Assembly (NCBI GenBank): GCA_035628505.1
Contig: DASPJR010000116.1
Coordinates: 34,362-98,361, forward strand
Direction of reading: 5' to 3'
From: DASPJR01 sp035628505
GTDB lineage: Bacteria > Planctomycetota > SZUA-567 > H5-PLA8
DNA: 64,000 nucleotides
Both the position numbers and the translations under genes were made by a program. The notes under the pieces are model-generated. The model made no database searches and had not been told where the DNA came from. It saw nothing but the letters and a program-made list of their open reading frames with translations. Numbering within the stretch: position 1 is the first letter of the stretch; each line of letters begins with the position of its first letter. Below, in pieces: positions 1-10,300 of this stretch.

Positions 1-3000
1 GCAGACTCATCTGCATCTGCATCACAGAGTCAGATGCTTCTGGCGCCAGAAAGATGGCCGGCGGTTCTTTCGATTCGACGCCGTCGACGGATTTGATCGG
101 ACGCAGCGTCAGAGCCAGCGGAATCCTGTCATCGCGATGCGATTTGATCAGCACTGATTCGAGCGGCAGCTTTGAACGGCGGTCGAAACGTAAGACAAGC
201 GTGCTGGGAGACACATGGAACGGTGCCGGGTCGATTTCGTTGACGACCGTCAGTTTCAGCGGAATCGTTATCACGCCTAAACGCGAATTGAGCTGCAGTG
301 TTGTGGCGTAGAGGCCGTCCTGTGCGTCGTCGGGGACAATCAGTTCAAGCGTCAGCGTGCCCTTTTCGCCCGGCTTGAGTTCTATCGGCTGCGGCACTTT
401 CAGTGCATCGAGCGGGATTGTAATCTGCGGCAGGCGCACTTTCGCAAACGGCGCTGAAACTGTCGCGGTCGTTGCGATCGGCCGCGCGCCTTCTGCTGCC
501 AGCTGCACGGTCAGCTTTTTTCTCTGACCTTGAATCAAGTTGCCGAAATCCAGGCTCAGCGGATCGGCTGTTAGGCGCGGCTCAACGATCTGTGCTGACC
601 AGCGCTGCAGCGCGAGCACCGGTCCGCTCTCGATGGATATCCAGCCGCCGGCGATGCCGCTTTTCACGTCCTTTGCCAAGGGAAGCGTGAAGCGCGAAAT
701 TGCGGAGTCGTTCTGCAGCTGCGCGGCCGTGACTGCTGCTTCAATCTGCCCATCAGGAATCACGCGCACCGTTGCGTTGACGGGTGCGCGCAGGCCCGGC
801 TGCGCCCACTTCCAGCGCAGTTCCTGCTCCAGCGAATCGCCCGGCTCCACGCGGCCGAGATCGCGCGGTGATTCAAGAGTAAGATGATGCGCTTTAATCA
901 ATGCCCGCAAAACGATGCGCGCCAGCTCGCGTGAACCAAAGCCGCGCAGAATCAACGTTCGTTCGACGCTGCCGCCGGGGGCATCGGGCGCGACGTCGAA
1001 GTCCAGATCTACGTCCGCACCGGCGGAGGTCAGCTTCAGCAAAGGCTGAACCGCATTGAGCTGCAGCGGCCAGCGCGGCGCGAAGAGCGGCTGAACGTCT
1101 TTATGGCGCGCGAGGAAAAAATCCTTTTCGGCTTTTTCCGGCGTGAGCTCCGCTGAGTAGACGCTCAGCCGTCCACCGCTGGCCTTGAGATGAACCTGGA
1201 CCTGCGCTTTGTCACCAGGCTGCAGCGAGCCGAGATCGAGCGTTTCAGGTGCAATCAGTCCGGGGCGGATGACTGTCACATGCCACGGCAACCGGACGCG
1301 CTCAGCGCCGGCAAGCTCGAGATCGATCAGTCCGCCGTACTCACCAGGTTCGAGCAGCTCCGGCAAATCGATGCTGAATCCCAGCGCGCGGCGTTCACGG
1401 GCTTTGAGCAGCGCTGGAATGTCGTTCATAACCGCCGGATTCGGCAACGCGCGAACCGATTCCTGCAACGGCGCCGACTGCTTGATTGAAAACGCTCCGC
1501 CGGCACCGCGCACGCGCACGGAAAACTCAGCACTGACCCGCTCGCCGGCAAAGCGCGTTCCGAGTTCAACGGGGCCGCTCGTGACAAGCGCCGGTCCGTC
1601 GTGACGGCGCATGATGAAGTGCGACTGCGTCTCGCGGCGGAAGTCAACGCCGTCCCGCTTGCCTGTGGCAATGACGCGCACGACGCCGGCCGTGTTTTCG
1701 GGATACGCGCCGCCTTGCTCAGTTAGCAGCGGCAGCCATGCGCCGTAAATTCCATCGCCTGCCGCTCCATCCGCGTGCTGACCGTCGTCAAAGAGCTGCG
1801 CCGAACGCGAAGCAATCTTTGTCTCGGGGTCGAACTCCAGATGCGCGTGCAGCGTCGCTTCGCGAAGCGCAAGGGCACCCTCGAAGAGCGAAACAGCAAG
1901 CACCGGCTCGTCGGTGTCGATCTCCATCGCGGCGCGCGGGTGCGGATCGGTGCGAAAGAGCAGGGGATAGAGAGCTGTGCGCGCGGAGGCTTCAAACGTA
2001 ACGGCGTCCTCGATCTTTTCCTTCTGCGCGCCTTCCTGCCAGTTCGCCTGCCACGCGCCGCTTTCGGGCAACTCGACAAAGTATTCCGGCCGCGCCTGAA
2101 GCGGGCTCTGCCAGGACTGCTTGGCTGAATTCTCTACTTTCAGCGTGCCGCTCCGGTCGCCGCGAACCGAAAGCGCCAGCGCGCGCACTGAGCCGTCCAC
2201 TGGAATGGCGATGTCCTGCTGCGGCTTCAGCGGCTGCGAGAGAATCGGCCGCGTGCGCGAGATTTTGCTCGCGATGGCCGCGTACGCCAGGCGCAGGTCC
2301 TTGTCGCGCGCGGCGTCCGAATAGGTTCCGCCCGTCTCGGCCGCAATGCGCTTCAGCAGCGCGCGGTCAGCCTCGCGGCCCAGGGCCAGGGTGTGCACGG
2401 CAACGCCGGCCTTGGCTGCCGCATTATGAGCATCACCGTATTTTCCAGGCTCCTGCTGGCCGTCGGTGAAAAGAATGATGCTTCCGCCTGCGGCGTTCTC
2501 ACTTCCCGAGCGCAGCACGTTCAGCGCGTGGCGAATGCCGCCATCAATATCCGTCTGGCCGCGCTCATCGAGCTGGGAGAGCGCTTTTTCGAAGTTTTCA
2601 GTCAGCGGCGTAAGCGGAATGACTGTGCGGCTTTTGTTGTCGAACTGCACGATCGCCACGCGGCCGATGCTCCCGGTCCGGCGTGCGGCATCGAGAAAGT
2701 CGCGTGCGGCATCGACGCGCAACCGCTGTGGATCGTTGCGGCCGAGCGACAAGGAACCGTCCATCAGCAGCACAACGTCAGCCGCGTCCGCCTTAAAGGT
2801 GACCGCCGCGGGCAGGCGTGTTTCAGAGTTCCCTTGTGCCTGTCCGGGAACGCGCCAGCGCACGAGCAGATCGGCTGTGCCGGGGTGCTCTTCGTCAGGC
2901 GCTTTCAAACCGCGCACCTGCACAAGCCATTCACCCGGCCGCGGAGAGGGCCACGCAACCGCACGGCTGCTTGTGGCGGCATCAGGAGCAGGTACCGCTG

Positions 3001-3229
3001 CGCCCGGCTTCAGCGCGTAAACGAAAACCTCCGGCGCCTGAAGCGTCCCGTCGCGTGAAAGCCCCGGAACCTGGAGCGTAAATTCGAGTGTGTCGTCGGC
3101 GCTCAGCGCGATTGCGTCCGGCAGGATGACGCGTGCAGGCGGCGCCTCTCCGGCCCGACAGTAAGCCAGGCTCAGCGCCAGGAGCGCGAACGCAAGTAAT
3201 CGAAAACACAGCGCTTGAGCGCGCGGCAT
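1..3229 (-). CDS. Secreted von Willebrand factor type A (VWA) domain protein, C-terminus beyond window
   Basis: The frame is open for 1,076 codons from an ATG at 3229 to the left edge, so the C-terminus is missing. Residues 1-26 look like a signal peptide (hydrophobic core LLAFALLALSLAY), so the protein is exported. A VWA domain follows at about 145-300: the MIDAS motif DGSLS near residues 155-159, the conserved Thr in QTDIDGG near 223 and the TDG motif near 252 suggest an intact metal-dependent adhesion site. Around residue 480 the motif DDGQHADGAAGDGIYGAW matches the choice-of-anchor X type seen in surface proteins. The rest is beta-rich, Ig-like sequence. A weak AGAGG ribosome site lies upstream. 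It is divergent from the GGDEF gene. Role in adhesion or envelope assembly is inferred; the ligand is unknown. Confidence 0.88.
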   Translation of the reverse strand, partial: MPRAQALCFRLLAFALLALSLAYCRAGEAPPARVILPDAIALSADDTLEFTLQVPGLSRDGTLQAPEVFVYALKPGAAVPAPDAATSSRAVAWPSPRPGEWLVQVRGLKAPDEEHPGTADLLVRWRVPGQAQGNSETRLPAAVTFKADAADVVLLMDGSLSLGRNDPQRLRVDAARDFLDAARRTGSIGRVAIVQFDNKSRTVIPLTPLTENFEKALSQLDERGQTDIDGGIRHALNVLRSGSENAAGGSIILFTDGQQEPGKYGDAHNAAAKAGVAVHTLALGREADRALLKRIAAETGGTYSDAARDKDLRLAYAAIASKISRTRPILSQPLKPQQDIAIPVDGSVRALALSVRGDRSGTLKVENSAKQSWQSPLQARPEYFVELPESGAWQANWQEGAQKEKIEDAVTFEASARTALYPLLFRTDPHPRAAMEIDTDEPVLAVSLFEGALALREATLHAHLEFDPETKIASRSAQLFDDGQHADGAAGDGIYGAWLPLLTEQGGAYPENTAGVVRVIATGKRDGVDFRRETQSHFIMRRHDGPALVTSGPVELGTRFAGERVSAEFSVRVRGAGGAFSIKQSAPLQESVRALPNPAVMNDIPALLKARERRALGFSIDLPELLEPGEYGGLIDLELAGAERVRLPWHVTVIRPGLIAPETLDLGSLQPGDKAQVQVHLKASGGRLSVYSAELTPEKAEKDFFLARHKDVQPLFAPRWPLQLNAVQPLLKLTSAGADVDLDFDVAPDAPGGSVERTLILRGFGSRELARIVLRALIKAHHLTLESPRDLGRVEPGDSLEQELRWKWAQPGLRAPVNATVRVIPDGQIEAAVTAAQLQNDSAISRFTLPLAKDVKSGIAGGWISIESGPVLALQRWSAQIVEPRLTADPLSLDFGNLIQGQRKKLTVQLAAEGARPIATTATVSAPFAKVRLPQITIPLDALKVPQPIELKPGEKGTLTLELIVPDDAQDGLYATTLQLNSRLGVITIPLKLTVVNEIDPAPFHVSPSTLVLRFDRRSKLPLESVLIKSHRDDRIPLALTLRPIKSVDGVESKEPPAIFLAPEASDSVMQMQMSL

Positions 3230-3373
3230 GAGCAGCCTCTTCAAGGATTACACATTACGTTGAGCCCGGCGTCACGGCAATCCCTATCTTTTAGAGACGA
3301 GATTAAGAGTTTATTAGCTGCATGGCGTTCACGCGGAAATGCGATACAACCGCACACGTGCGATTAATCGATA

Positions 3374-4495
3374 TTGGCGATAGCAGGAACAGTGGACACT
3401 AAAAACGACGAAATCGATATCCGGCTTCTGCGCGCGCTGGCCATGGGCGGCAAGACGTCTGCCGAGATTCAGCTTCTGGTCGACAGCCAAGTCGGTGACA
3501 AAGCCAACTTTCAGGCGCTTGCGCTGCTGGTGTCGAACCTGTCCGTGCCCGAAAAGCGCGCTCAAGTGACTTTCGAAAAACTGCGCCAGCATCAGGAGCG
3601 TATGAGAGAGCAGCTCGGCCGCGCCGTGGGCATCAAAACGGCGGCGCTGGATTATGTCGAGTACGTCGAGCGCGGCATGAATCTGCGTGATGACGAGCAG
3701 GCGCTGTCTTACGCGCAGCTTTCTCAGATGGCTTTTCAGGACCAGCTATCCGGCCTGGCGAACTTCCGCTTCTTTTCACAGCGCTTCACTGAGGAAATCA
3801 AGCGCGCTCAGCGCTATCAGCAGTTGCTTTCGCTGCTCATGATCGATATCGACCATTTCAAAGCATTCAACGACACGCATGGACATCTTTGCGGCAACCG
3901 CGCTTTGGAACACGTGGCGCGGATCCTCAAGTCGGAGGTGCGCGAAACAGATATCGTGGCGCGCTACGGCGGCGAGGAGTTTGCGATCATTCTGCCGCAG
4001 ACCACAAAACATGACGCCTTTGCGCTCAGTGAAGCGATTCGCAAGAAAATCGAGCACAGCCCGGTGGCCATTCCGCAGAAGGGCATGAAGGCCGTGAGCG
4101 TCAGCATCGGCGTGGCGACCTATCCGCGGGATGCGCGCAGCGGCGAAGCGCTGATCGGCGGCGCCGACGCAGCACTGTACGCCTCCAAGAAAGCCGGACG
4201 AAACCGCGTCAGCGAATTCCTGCCCGCCAGCTCGCTGATGTTTTCATACAAGCCAGAGAAGCCCGCGCTCGTTCAGAATGTCTCTGTGGTCGCCGATTTC
4301 AACGGTTGGCACAAGAACGTGGATCTGATGAAACCCGACGGCAGCGGACGGTACACACTGAAAGTAAATCTCACCCCGGGGCAGTATGCCTACAAGTTCG
4401 TGCTGAATGGCGAGCGCTACATCGGCGATCCGAACTGCAGCCGCTCGGTGCAGGATGGTTACGGCGGCCGCAACTCGCTCGTTAGCGTGGAGTGA
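3374..4495 (+). CDS. Diguanylate cyclase (GGDEF) fused to a CBM48/AMPK-type glycogen-binding domain
   Basis: A 373-residue protein with no membrane segment, so probably cytoplasmic. Residues 1-110 are helical with no recognised sensor fold. A GGDEF domain spans about 120-285: DQLSGLANFRFF opens it, the active-site loop is GGEEF (199-203), and RETD (190-193) sits exactly five residues upstream, the position of the inhibitory c-di-GMP I-site. It should make c-di-GMP from two GTP and be product-inhibited. Residues about 300-372 (VVADFNGW, PGQYAYKFVLNG) match the AMPK-beta/CBM48 glycogen-binding fold, an unusual partner for a cyclase. The start shown is TTG without a clear ribosome site; GTG at 3392, six codons in and preceded by AGGA, is a serious alternative. 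The 3' end overlaps the convergent neighbour by 14 nt. Confidence 0.9.
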   Translation: MAIAGTVDTKNDEIDIRLLRALAMGGKTSAEIQLLVDSQVGDKANFQALALLVSNLSVPEKRAQVTFEKLRQHQERMREQLGRAVGIKTAALDYVEYVERGMNLRDDEQALSYAQLSQMAFQDQLSGLANFRFFSQRFTEEIKRAQRYQQLLSLLMIDIDHFKAFNDTHGHLCGNRALEHVARILKSEVRETDIVARYGGEEFAIILPQTTKHDAFALSEAIRKKIEHSPVAIPQKGMKAVSVSIGVATYPRDARSGEALIGGADAALYASKKAGRNRVSEFLPASSLMFSYKPEKPALVQNVSVVADFNGWHKNVDLMKPDGSGRYTLKVNLTPGQYAYKFVLNGERYIGDPNCSRSVQDGYGGRNSLVSVE

Positions 4496-5516
4496 ATTCC
4501 GCTTTCATCGACTCGGCCATGCTTCCGGTCATAATCTGCAGCTTGTACGCGCCCGAATCGTTCTGCCGCACATTGTCCGGCGGCCATGCGATCCGGACGA
4601 AGAGCTTGTCACTCGCTTCAGCCACGCCCGACCACTGCTTCCCGATCTGGAAGGGGTTTCCAGTCGCTCCGATTCTGCCGATGACGCATCCGGAGGGGAA
4701 TGGACTGTGCTGCCAGCTCGGATTTCCGGCTGGCCCAACCAATGTGCCGGCGAAACTTATTTCTCCGGAGCAGCGAACCACGCACGCTTGCCCCTTGATC
4801 AGGTCCACGCCTGTATCGACCCAGCCCACGAGGCCGTCATTCACTTCCAGCGGCAGATCCTTCAGCGTGCCTTTGGCAAGCCAGCGAATGCTGATTATAT
4901 CTTCAAAGCGGATCTGCAGATCGCCCAGCGCGCTCTTCAATCTGATCGCTTCAAGCTTTACCGTCCCCTGCACTTCCATTTTTTCCGAGACGATGATGTC
5001 CTGCGTTTGAACCCGCGGCTGGTCGCTCTGCTGCAGCTTGCTTAACACAGCTTCGATGCGCGTGCGCGCTTCCAGCGGCGCGGCCCCACGTGCTTCTCTC
5101 AACGCATCAATGATGACCGATCCCAAGGACTCGAGCTTCTGCTGGGCTGCGTTGCGCCGAGCGAATCCCTCGGCATCCAGATCCTTGATCGCGGCCTGAA
5201 CGGTCGTTGCTTCTTTCGCGCTCAATCTGCGTCCACGGCTGAGATGCAGGACGTCTTTCACGGGAAAATTCAGCACGCCATACGGCGTAACGAACGAAAT
5301 TGTTTCGAGCTCGCGTAACTGCCCGCGAATGACGGAGCCCTCGGCCATACGCACTTCAACGTCGTCCGCTCCAAATTTCACCTGCGCCACTGCGGGCGAC
5401 TTAATCAATACTGGCTCATCGGTAAGGGGCGCCTGCGCGCCGCCAGGTGCCGCTGGATCGGAGGCGTAAACAGAGCAAATAACACCAAGGCAAAGCGCCG
5501 GGAGAAACGTTTTCAT
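4482..5516 (-). CDS. Secreted protein with C-terminal LecA (PA-IL)-like domain
   Basis: 344 residues with a signal peptide (MKTFLPALCLGVICSVYA). Residues about 45-95 form a small beta-rich segment (EGSVIRGQLRELETISF) repeated in part at about 185-215 (VQGTVKLEAIRLKSALGDL); both resemble the short SPOR-like or Sm-like beta modules common in planctomycete exported proteins. A charged helical stretch lies at 95-175. The C-terminal about 100 residues (GWVDTGVDLIKGQ, GRIGATGNPFQIG, DNVRQNDSGAYKLQI) follow the pattern of the galactose-binding lectin PA-IL fold, including the late Asn/Asp-rich calcium loop. Sugar binding is inferred. The stop overlaps the end of the convergent GGDEF gene. Confidence 0.8.
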   Translation of the reverse strand: MKTFLPALCLGVICSVYASDPAAPGGAQAPLTDEPVLIKSPAVAQVKFGADDVEVRMAEGSVIRGQLRELETISFVTPYGVLNFPVKDVLHLSRGRRLSAKEATTVQAAIKDLDAEGFARRNAAQQKLESLGSVIIDALREARGAAPLEARTRIEAVLSKLQQSDQPRVQTQDIIVSEKMEVQGTVKLEAIRLKSALGDLQIRFEDIISIRWLAKGTLKDLPLEVNDGLVGWVDTGVDLIKGQACVVRCSGEISFAGTLVGPAGNPSWQHSPFPSGCVIGRIGATGNPFQIGKQWSGVAEASDKLFVRIAWPPDNVRQNDSGAYKLQIMTGSMAESMKAEFTPR

Positions 5517-5593
5517 ACGCAGTCTCCTGAGATGAAGACCTGTTCTTCACCTCTAACGACGCACGTCGTGATTCTTTGCGGCTAAATTGTAAA

Positions 5594-6445
5594 TTATTTC
5601 TTTTTTTCTGCTGCTTTGCGCCAGCTCTGCAACAGAACGGAATCAACAATTCCCGGCGCGAGCCATTGTCCTGCAACCGCGGCTTTCCCCGCGAAGGTGA
5701 GATAACGGTTGCGCCTGGGACGGTTGACGGCTTTGAGAATCACGCGCGCAACTGCTTCCGAAGACATACCATTTTTTGGCGAGAGAAAGTTGGCCGGACG
5801 CTCGCCTTTTGCGGCCGCTACGAATTCCGTCTGTGTCACTCCCGGGTTGACCACCGAGACAGAAATGCGCTCGTCATAAAGCTCGACGCGCAGCGTTTCG
5901 CTCAGCGCCTCAAGCGCGTATTTGCTCGCGCAGTACGCCGACATGCCTGGAATTGTGCGCCGCCCAATGACCGAACTGACCATCACAATCGCAGCACGCC
6001 AGCGACCACGGCCGGAGGCATTTCGCAGCAGCGGCAGCGCCGCCTGCGTGCAGCGGATCACGCCGAAAAAGTTCGTTTCCATGTTGTCGCGGAACACCTG
6101 CAGCGGCGTGCGTTCCACGCTGCCATAGACGCCGTAGCCAGCGTTGTTCACCAGCACGTCCAGCCTGCCGAAGCGCTCGCGCACGGCGACGAATGTGTCA
6201 GACACCGATGCGTCGGAGTTCACATCACAAACCAGCGGAAGAAGCGTCGCAGCAGGGACTGATGCACGCGCGGCCTCGGCCACTTTCTCGAGCCGGTCTT
6301 TGCGTCGCGCCGTGAGCACCACGTCGTAGCCCGCTGCGGCAAACACGCTGACCGCGGCGGCTCCGATGCCAGCTGACGCGCCGGTGATAAAGACCACAGG
6401 GCGCTTAGTTTCTGATGAGGTGGACACGCTGGCGAAGCTTAGCAA
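5594..6445 (-). CDS. Short-chain dehydrogenase/reductase (classical SDR)
   Basis: A 283-residue NAD(P)-dependent oxidoreductase, slightly longer than the usual 250 because of a C-terminal extension. The cofactor motif TGASAGIG is at 21-28, with Arg-Arg-Lys after beta-2 (ARRKD) favouring NADPH. The NNAG motif is at 100-103, the catalytic Ser at 157/158 and YxxxK at Tyr171-Lys175. The order and spacing are those of a classical SDR with an intact tetrad. The substrate cannot be predicted; the closest pattern is the SDR group of unspecific ketoreductases. It lies upstream of the LecA-like gene on the same strand with a 77-nt gap, so co-transcription is possible. Confidence 0.92.
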   Translation of the reverse strand: MLSFASVSTSSETKRPVVFITGASAGIGAAAVSVFAAAGYDVVLTARRKDRLEKVAEAARASVPAATLLPLVCDVNSDASVSDTFVAVRERFGRLDVLVNNAGYGVYGSVERTPLQVFRDNMETNFFGVIRCTQAALPLLRNASGRGRWRAAIVMVSSVIGRRTIPGMSAYCASKYALEALSETLRVELYDERISVSVVNPGVTQTEFVAAAKGERPANFLSPKNGMSSEAVARVILKAVNRPRRNRYLTFAGKAAVAGQWLAPGIVDSVLLQSWRKAAEKKK

Positions 6446-6613
6446 ATCAGGGCAGAACTGGCGAACTCATCTGCATGCGAGGGAACAGCTGCTTTGGCCT
6501 GTCCCCTCATCCATACTAAGATGCTTGAGAAAGTCGATTTGCGACGCAGTTTCTAAAAATTTTTTGCGTGTAGCCTATCTCGTTGACGCAGCACGAGTTA
6601 TCCCGCGCTCAGC

Positions 6614-7261
6614 CTACTTCAGCTTCTGCACAAGAAGGTCATCAAAGCGGATGGGCGATGCTGAATACGGAATGCCCCACGCGCCGCAGCGGCCAGGAGT
6701 GGGTTTTTCTGTCTCCTCGAACTTTACGAGCGCGTCCTTGGGCTCCTCTTTGCCCTGTTCCCAGGCTTTGCCCTCTACGGTCCACGCCCCGTCTTTAACC
6801 TTCCTGATGGAGAGCGAGAGGATGCTCCACGTGCCCGTGGTCCAGGCGTAAGGCGCGGAGCCTTTCACGTCTTCACCTTTCAGGATCTCCACAGCTTTCT
6901 TGGCAGGATTCAAGCGCAGCATGTAACCGCCCACGCCGTTCACACCGACCGCGAAGACCGGAAAGCGCCGGCCTGATGACGTACCGAACGCGCGTGCTCT
7001 GACTGCCACATCTTCGGTTTCAGTTGGTCCGAAGAGGATGCCATAGGTTTCAAGCGGCGTGGGGGCAAGCTCAAGCACCTTATTGGCGCCGTCCTGCTTC
7101 ACTTTGAAATCACCATCACCAAGCACCAGGAACTCCAGCGCGCCCGCGTCCTTATCGACGTCAGCCTTCTCGAAATCCTGGCTGAATACCGGCGCGTCTC
7201 CCGCGCGCACGAAGCCGCAGATCACCACAAGAATCAATACAAGCAGTCCCGACAATCGCAT
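6614..7261 (-). CDS. Small secreted beta-sandwich protein (LamG/DUF1080-like)
   Basis: 215 residues from the ATG at 7261, which has a GGAG ribosome site 7 nt upstream; a frame-compatible ATG at 7312 lacks one and would bury the signal peptide. Residues 1-20 are a signal peptide (LLVLILVVICGFVRAG). The mature part opens with FSQDFEK and ends with IRFDDLLVQKLK, the start-and-end pattern of jelly-roll domains such as the DUF1080/3-keto-disaccharide hydrolase or LamG sandwiches. Catalytic residues are not evident. It sits directly downstream of the ABC permease gene (51-nt gap), so it may be the last gene of that transcription unit. Carbohydrate association is inferred only. Confidence 0.78.
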   Translation of the reverse strand: MRLSGLLVLILVVICGFVRAGDAPVFSQDFEKADVDKDAGALEFLVLGDGDFKVKQDGANKVLELAPTPLETYGILFGPTETEDVAVRARAFGTSSGRRFPVFAVGVNGVGGYMLRLNPAKKAVEILKGEDVKGSAPYAWTTGTWSILSLSIRKVKDGAWTVEGKAWEQGKEEPKDALVKFEETEKPTPGRCGAWGIPYSASPIRFDDLLVQKLK

Positions 7262-7312
7262 GTTTTTTCTCCAAACCTGGCCGATAACGGAAAGACCTTT
7301 TACCACACCCAT

Positions 7313-10300
7313 TTATTCATTTCGCAACGCCGCCAGCAAGGGCGTGCGCAACATTCCAAGCGTCGCTGCAACTGCCGAGAACAGACCGCACGCCAGGATC
7401 AGTCCCAGCGAGACGGCGATTGATGCCGTTGGCAGCGGCATGCTTGTCGAACCGATCTGCGGCGCAACAGCGATCAGCGCCGCGATAACGCCCGCGCCAA
7501 GGCCAAGCACCAGAAGCCAGAGATGTTCACTCAGTACCAGCCAGCCGAGGCTCAGGTGCGAAAACCCAATTGCGCGTAGCACCGCCAGCTCGCTGCGCCG
7601 CTCCAGAACGTTGCGCATGACTACAATGCCCAGGCCGAGGCTGCCCAGCAGCATGCCGAGGGCGCCCAATGCCTGGAAAGTTGAAAGATACGTGTTCTGA
7701 ACCGCATTAAATTCAGCCAGGCGCTGCACGGCCGGAGTTGCGGTAAAGCCGTCGTCCTGCAGCGACCTTTCGAGGAAGCTTTTAACTGCCGCGATGCGAT
7801 CCGACGGCGCATCAATGAGAAATTCCCGGTAGCCGCTTTCTGAAGGATAAAGCTCCAGAAAACTTTCTTCGGAGATTAAAATACTGCCCTGCAGAATGCT
7901 GTTCGCGACCGCGCCGACGATTTTTATCGAGCGCTCCGCGCCGTTCTCGTCGGTGACCTGAATTGTATCACCAACTTTTTTGCCAAGTGCCCAGGTCAAC
8001 GATTGAAAATCGCAGATGCCGTAAAGCGTCGAGCCTTCGCGCTGCTTGAGCATCGTCCAGGGCTGCGCGGGGTCGCCGATTCCTGCAATTCGCGCGGCAA
8101 AGGAGAAGCCGCCGCGCTCGATCATCTTGTCAGAGATGCCGAGAATGCGCGGCTTCTGCGCGCGGTTCAGATTCAGGCAGCTCGCTTCATCGCCGGCTTT
8201 TACGCGCAGCGGAAAAAGCGTCGCATCGGCGAGCCCCTCATCGGGAATGCCCGCGTTCGTGCGGCCCTCGGCGGAATTCAAATCTTCGAAGATGGGAATG
8301 GTTGAGCGCGCAAAAAGCGCAAAGCCTCCCGTGCCCGATTCTTTGCGCGCGCCATCCAGGGTTGCGTCCAGCTTGTTCGCTCCGACCGCCACGACAAGAA
8401 AACTTCCGCACGCCAGCAGCGCCGCGGTGGCGAGACTTCTCTTGCTGCGCCGAGAAGCGGAGCGCACACCGAGGCGCAAGAGCTCTATGAATGCCGATGT
8501 GCCGGGTTGTGCTGTGGATGGAGCGTTCGAATCGGCCAACAGCAGCCGCACGGCTGAAAGCGCCGCCAGCAGCAGCAGTCCTCCGGCGCCAAAGAACGCT
8601 TGCGCGGCGGAGCTCTCCGCGCTGCGCAGCGCCACGGCGACGATCCCCAGCGCTCCTGCGAAGCACGCGATCCCCGCGTAGCTCCAGAAATGGCCGGGCC
8701 GCTCGCCCGATTGCAATTCCGCACCGCCTGAAGCCAATAGCTGGCGTGCAGGCAGGCTGGCCTGGCGGCGCACAGCGAGGAAAATTGCCAGCGCCGCAAT
8801 CGCGACTCCGGAAAGAAAGCCGATCAGTAACGAGAGCGGTTCGGCGTGAAATTCGAGCGCCGAGGTTCCCACGGCCGCGCGCCAGCGTGTGGCCAATGCG
8901 TCGAGCATCGCCTTCGCATAAAAATTACCGCCGAAGGTGCCGAGCGCCGAGCCGAGTGTTGCGGTGAACAGGCCTTCGTACCAGAGAATGTTGCGAACCG
9001 CCGTCGGCGCAGCGCCCAGGGCCAGCAGCACGCCGTTCTCAATCGCGCGGGATTCGATATTGAACTGATAAATGAGCGCCATCAGCAGCACCGCGGCGGC
9101 GATGAGGAAAAAACTGAATCCCAGAAAGAGCATGCCGAAGTCGATGGCCTGCCCGCTCGCCTGCAGCGCCAGCGAGCGCACCGGTACGAAGCTCAAGCCG
9201 ACTTTGGCCGGATCAATGGTCTGGCGGATGCGAACGGCCAGCGCCTCCTTGGCCAGCTCGGGATCGCCTTCAAAGACGAAGCGCATGGCGGTGTACTTTC
9301 CGAAGCGGTTCTGCCAGAGTTCGACCCCTCTCTTCAGCGTGATGAAAGCCTTGGGCGTGCCGCGATACTTTTTCCAGTAATCCTCATCCTTCTGCCGAAT
9401 TTTCTTCATGTCGATGGGAATGCTCGAATCCCAATCGTGCGTGGTGTCCACATCGGCGATGCCTGGAAAATCGGGCATGAGCTCGCGGTCGGCGTGAACG
9501 GTGTTGATGGTGACAATGTCTTTGACGGTGAATGTGGCGGTCTTCTTCTCGAGCTTGCGCAGCAGCCCGACCGTGAAATATTCAATTTCCACTTTGTCGC
9601 CGCGCCGCGCCTGCAGATCTTCAGCCTCCCACTCGTTGATCACGATCTCGTCGTCTTTGGTGTCTTTTGGCACAAGCGGCGGCGTTCCGGCGGTGACCAT
9701 GCTGTAGGGCGTCTCTTTGCCGTTGGCCCGCAATGCATTCACGAAATAAGTCGTAACGCCCAGGCCGCCGTCGCGCAGCATCTGGTCGGTGAGACTTTCG
9801 TCCAGAAACACGCGCGGCGAGGAGATTTCGATGAAGCGCAGCTTCTCTTCCGCTCGCATCCGCAGCTGCGCGTCTTCCAGCGACCACTTCTTTTTAAGCT
9901 GCGCATCCGGAGCCGGCGCATTCGGAAGCGCAAGCAGCACATTGGCGCGGCCCTTCTGCTCGATCTTTTCCTGAACATCGTTCAGCGGAAGATAGGCATT
10001 CAGCGGCGCGATCTGATTGGCGTTGAAGCTGAAGCGGCCGAGCCCGCGATCGGGAAGAATCGCCTTCACCGCCGCGCGCAGGACGGCTGCATTCTTTTCC
10101 TCGGAGCCCAGCGGTGCATCATGCGAGAGCAAACTTGGCTTGTAAATGCGCACACGGATGGCATCACCAACTTTGGCATTCAGCGCCGCAGCAAGGCGCG
10201 CGTTCAGAAAAATCTCGCCTTTCTTGAGCTCATCCGCGGGCCAGTGTTCGCCGATGCGGCCGAAGTCCGGCGGCACACCGAGGATCTGCACTTGGTTGGC

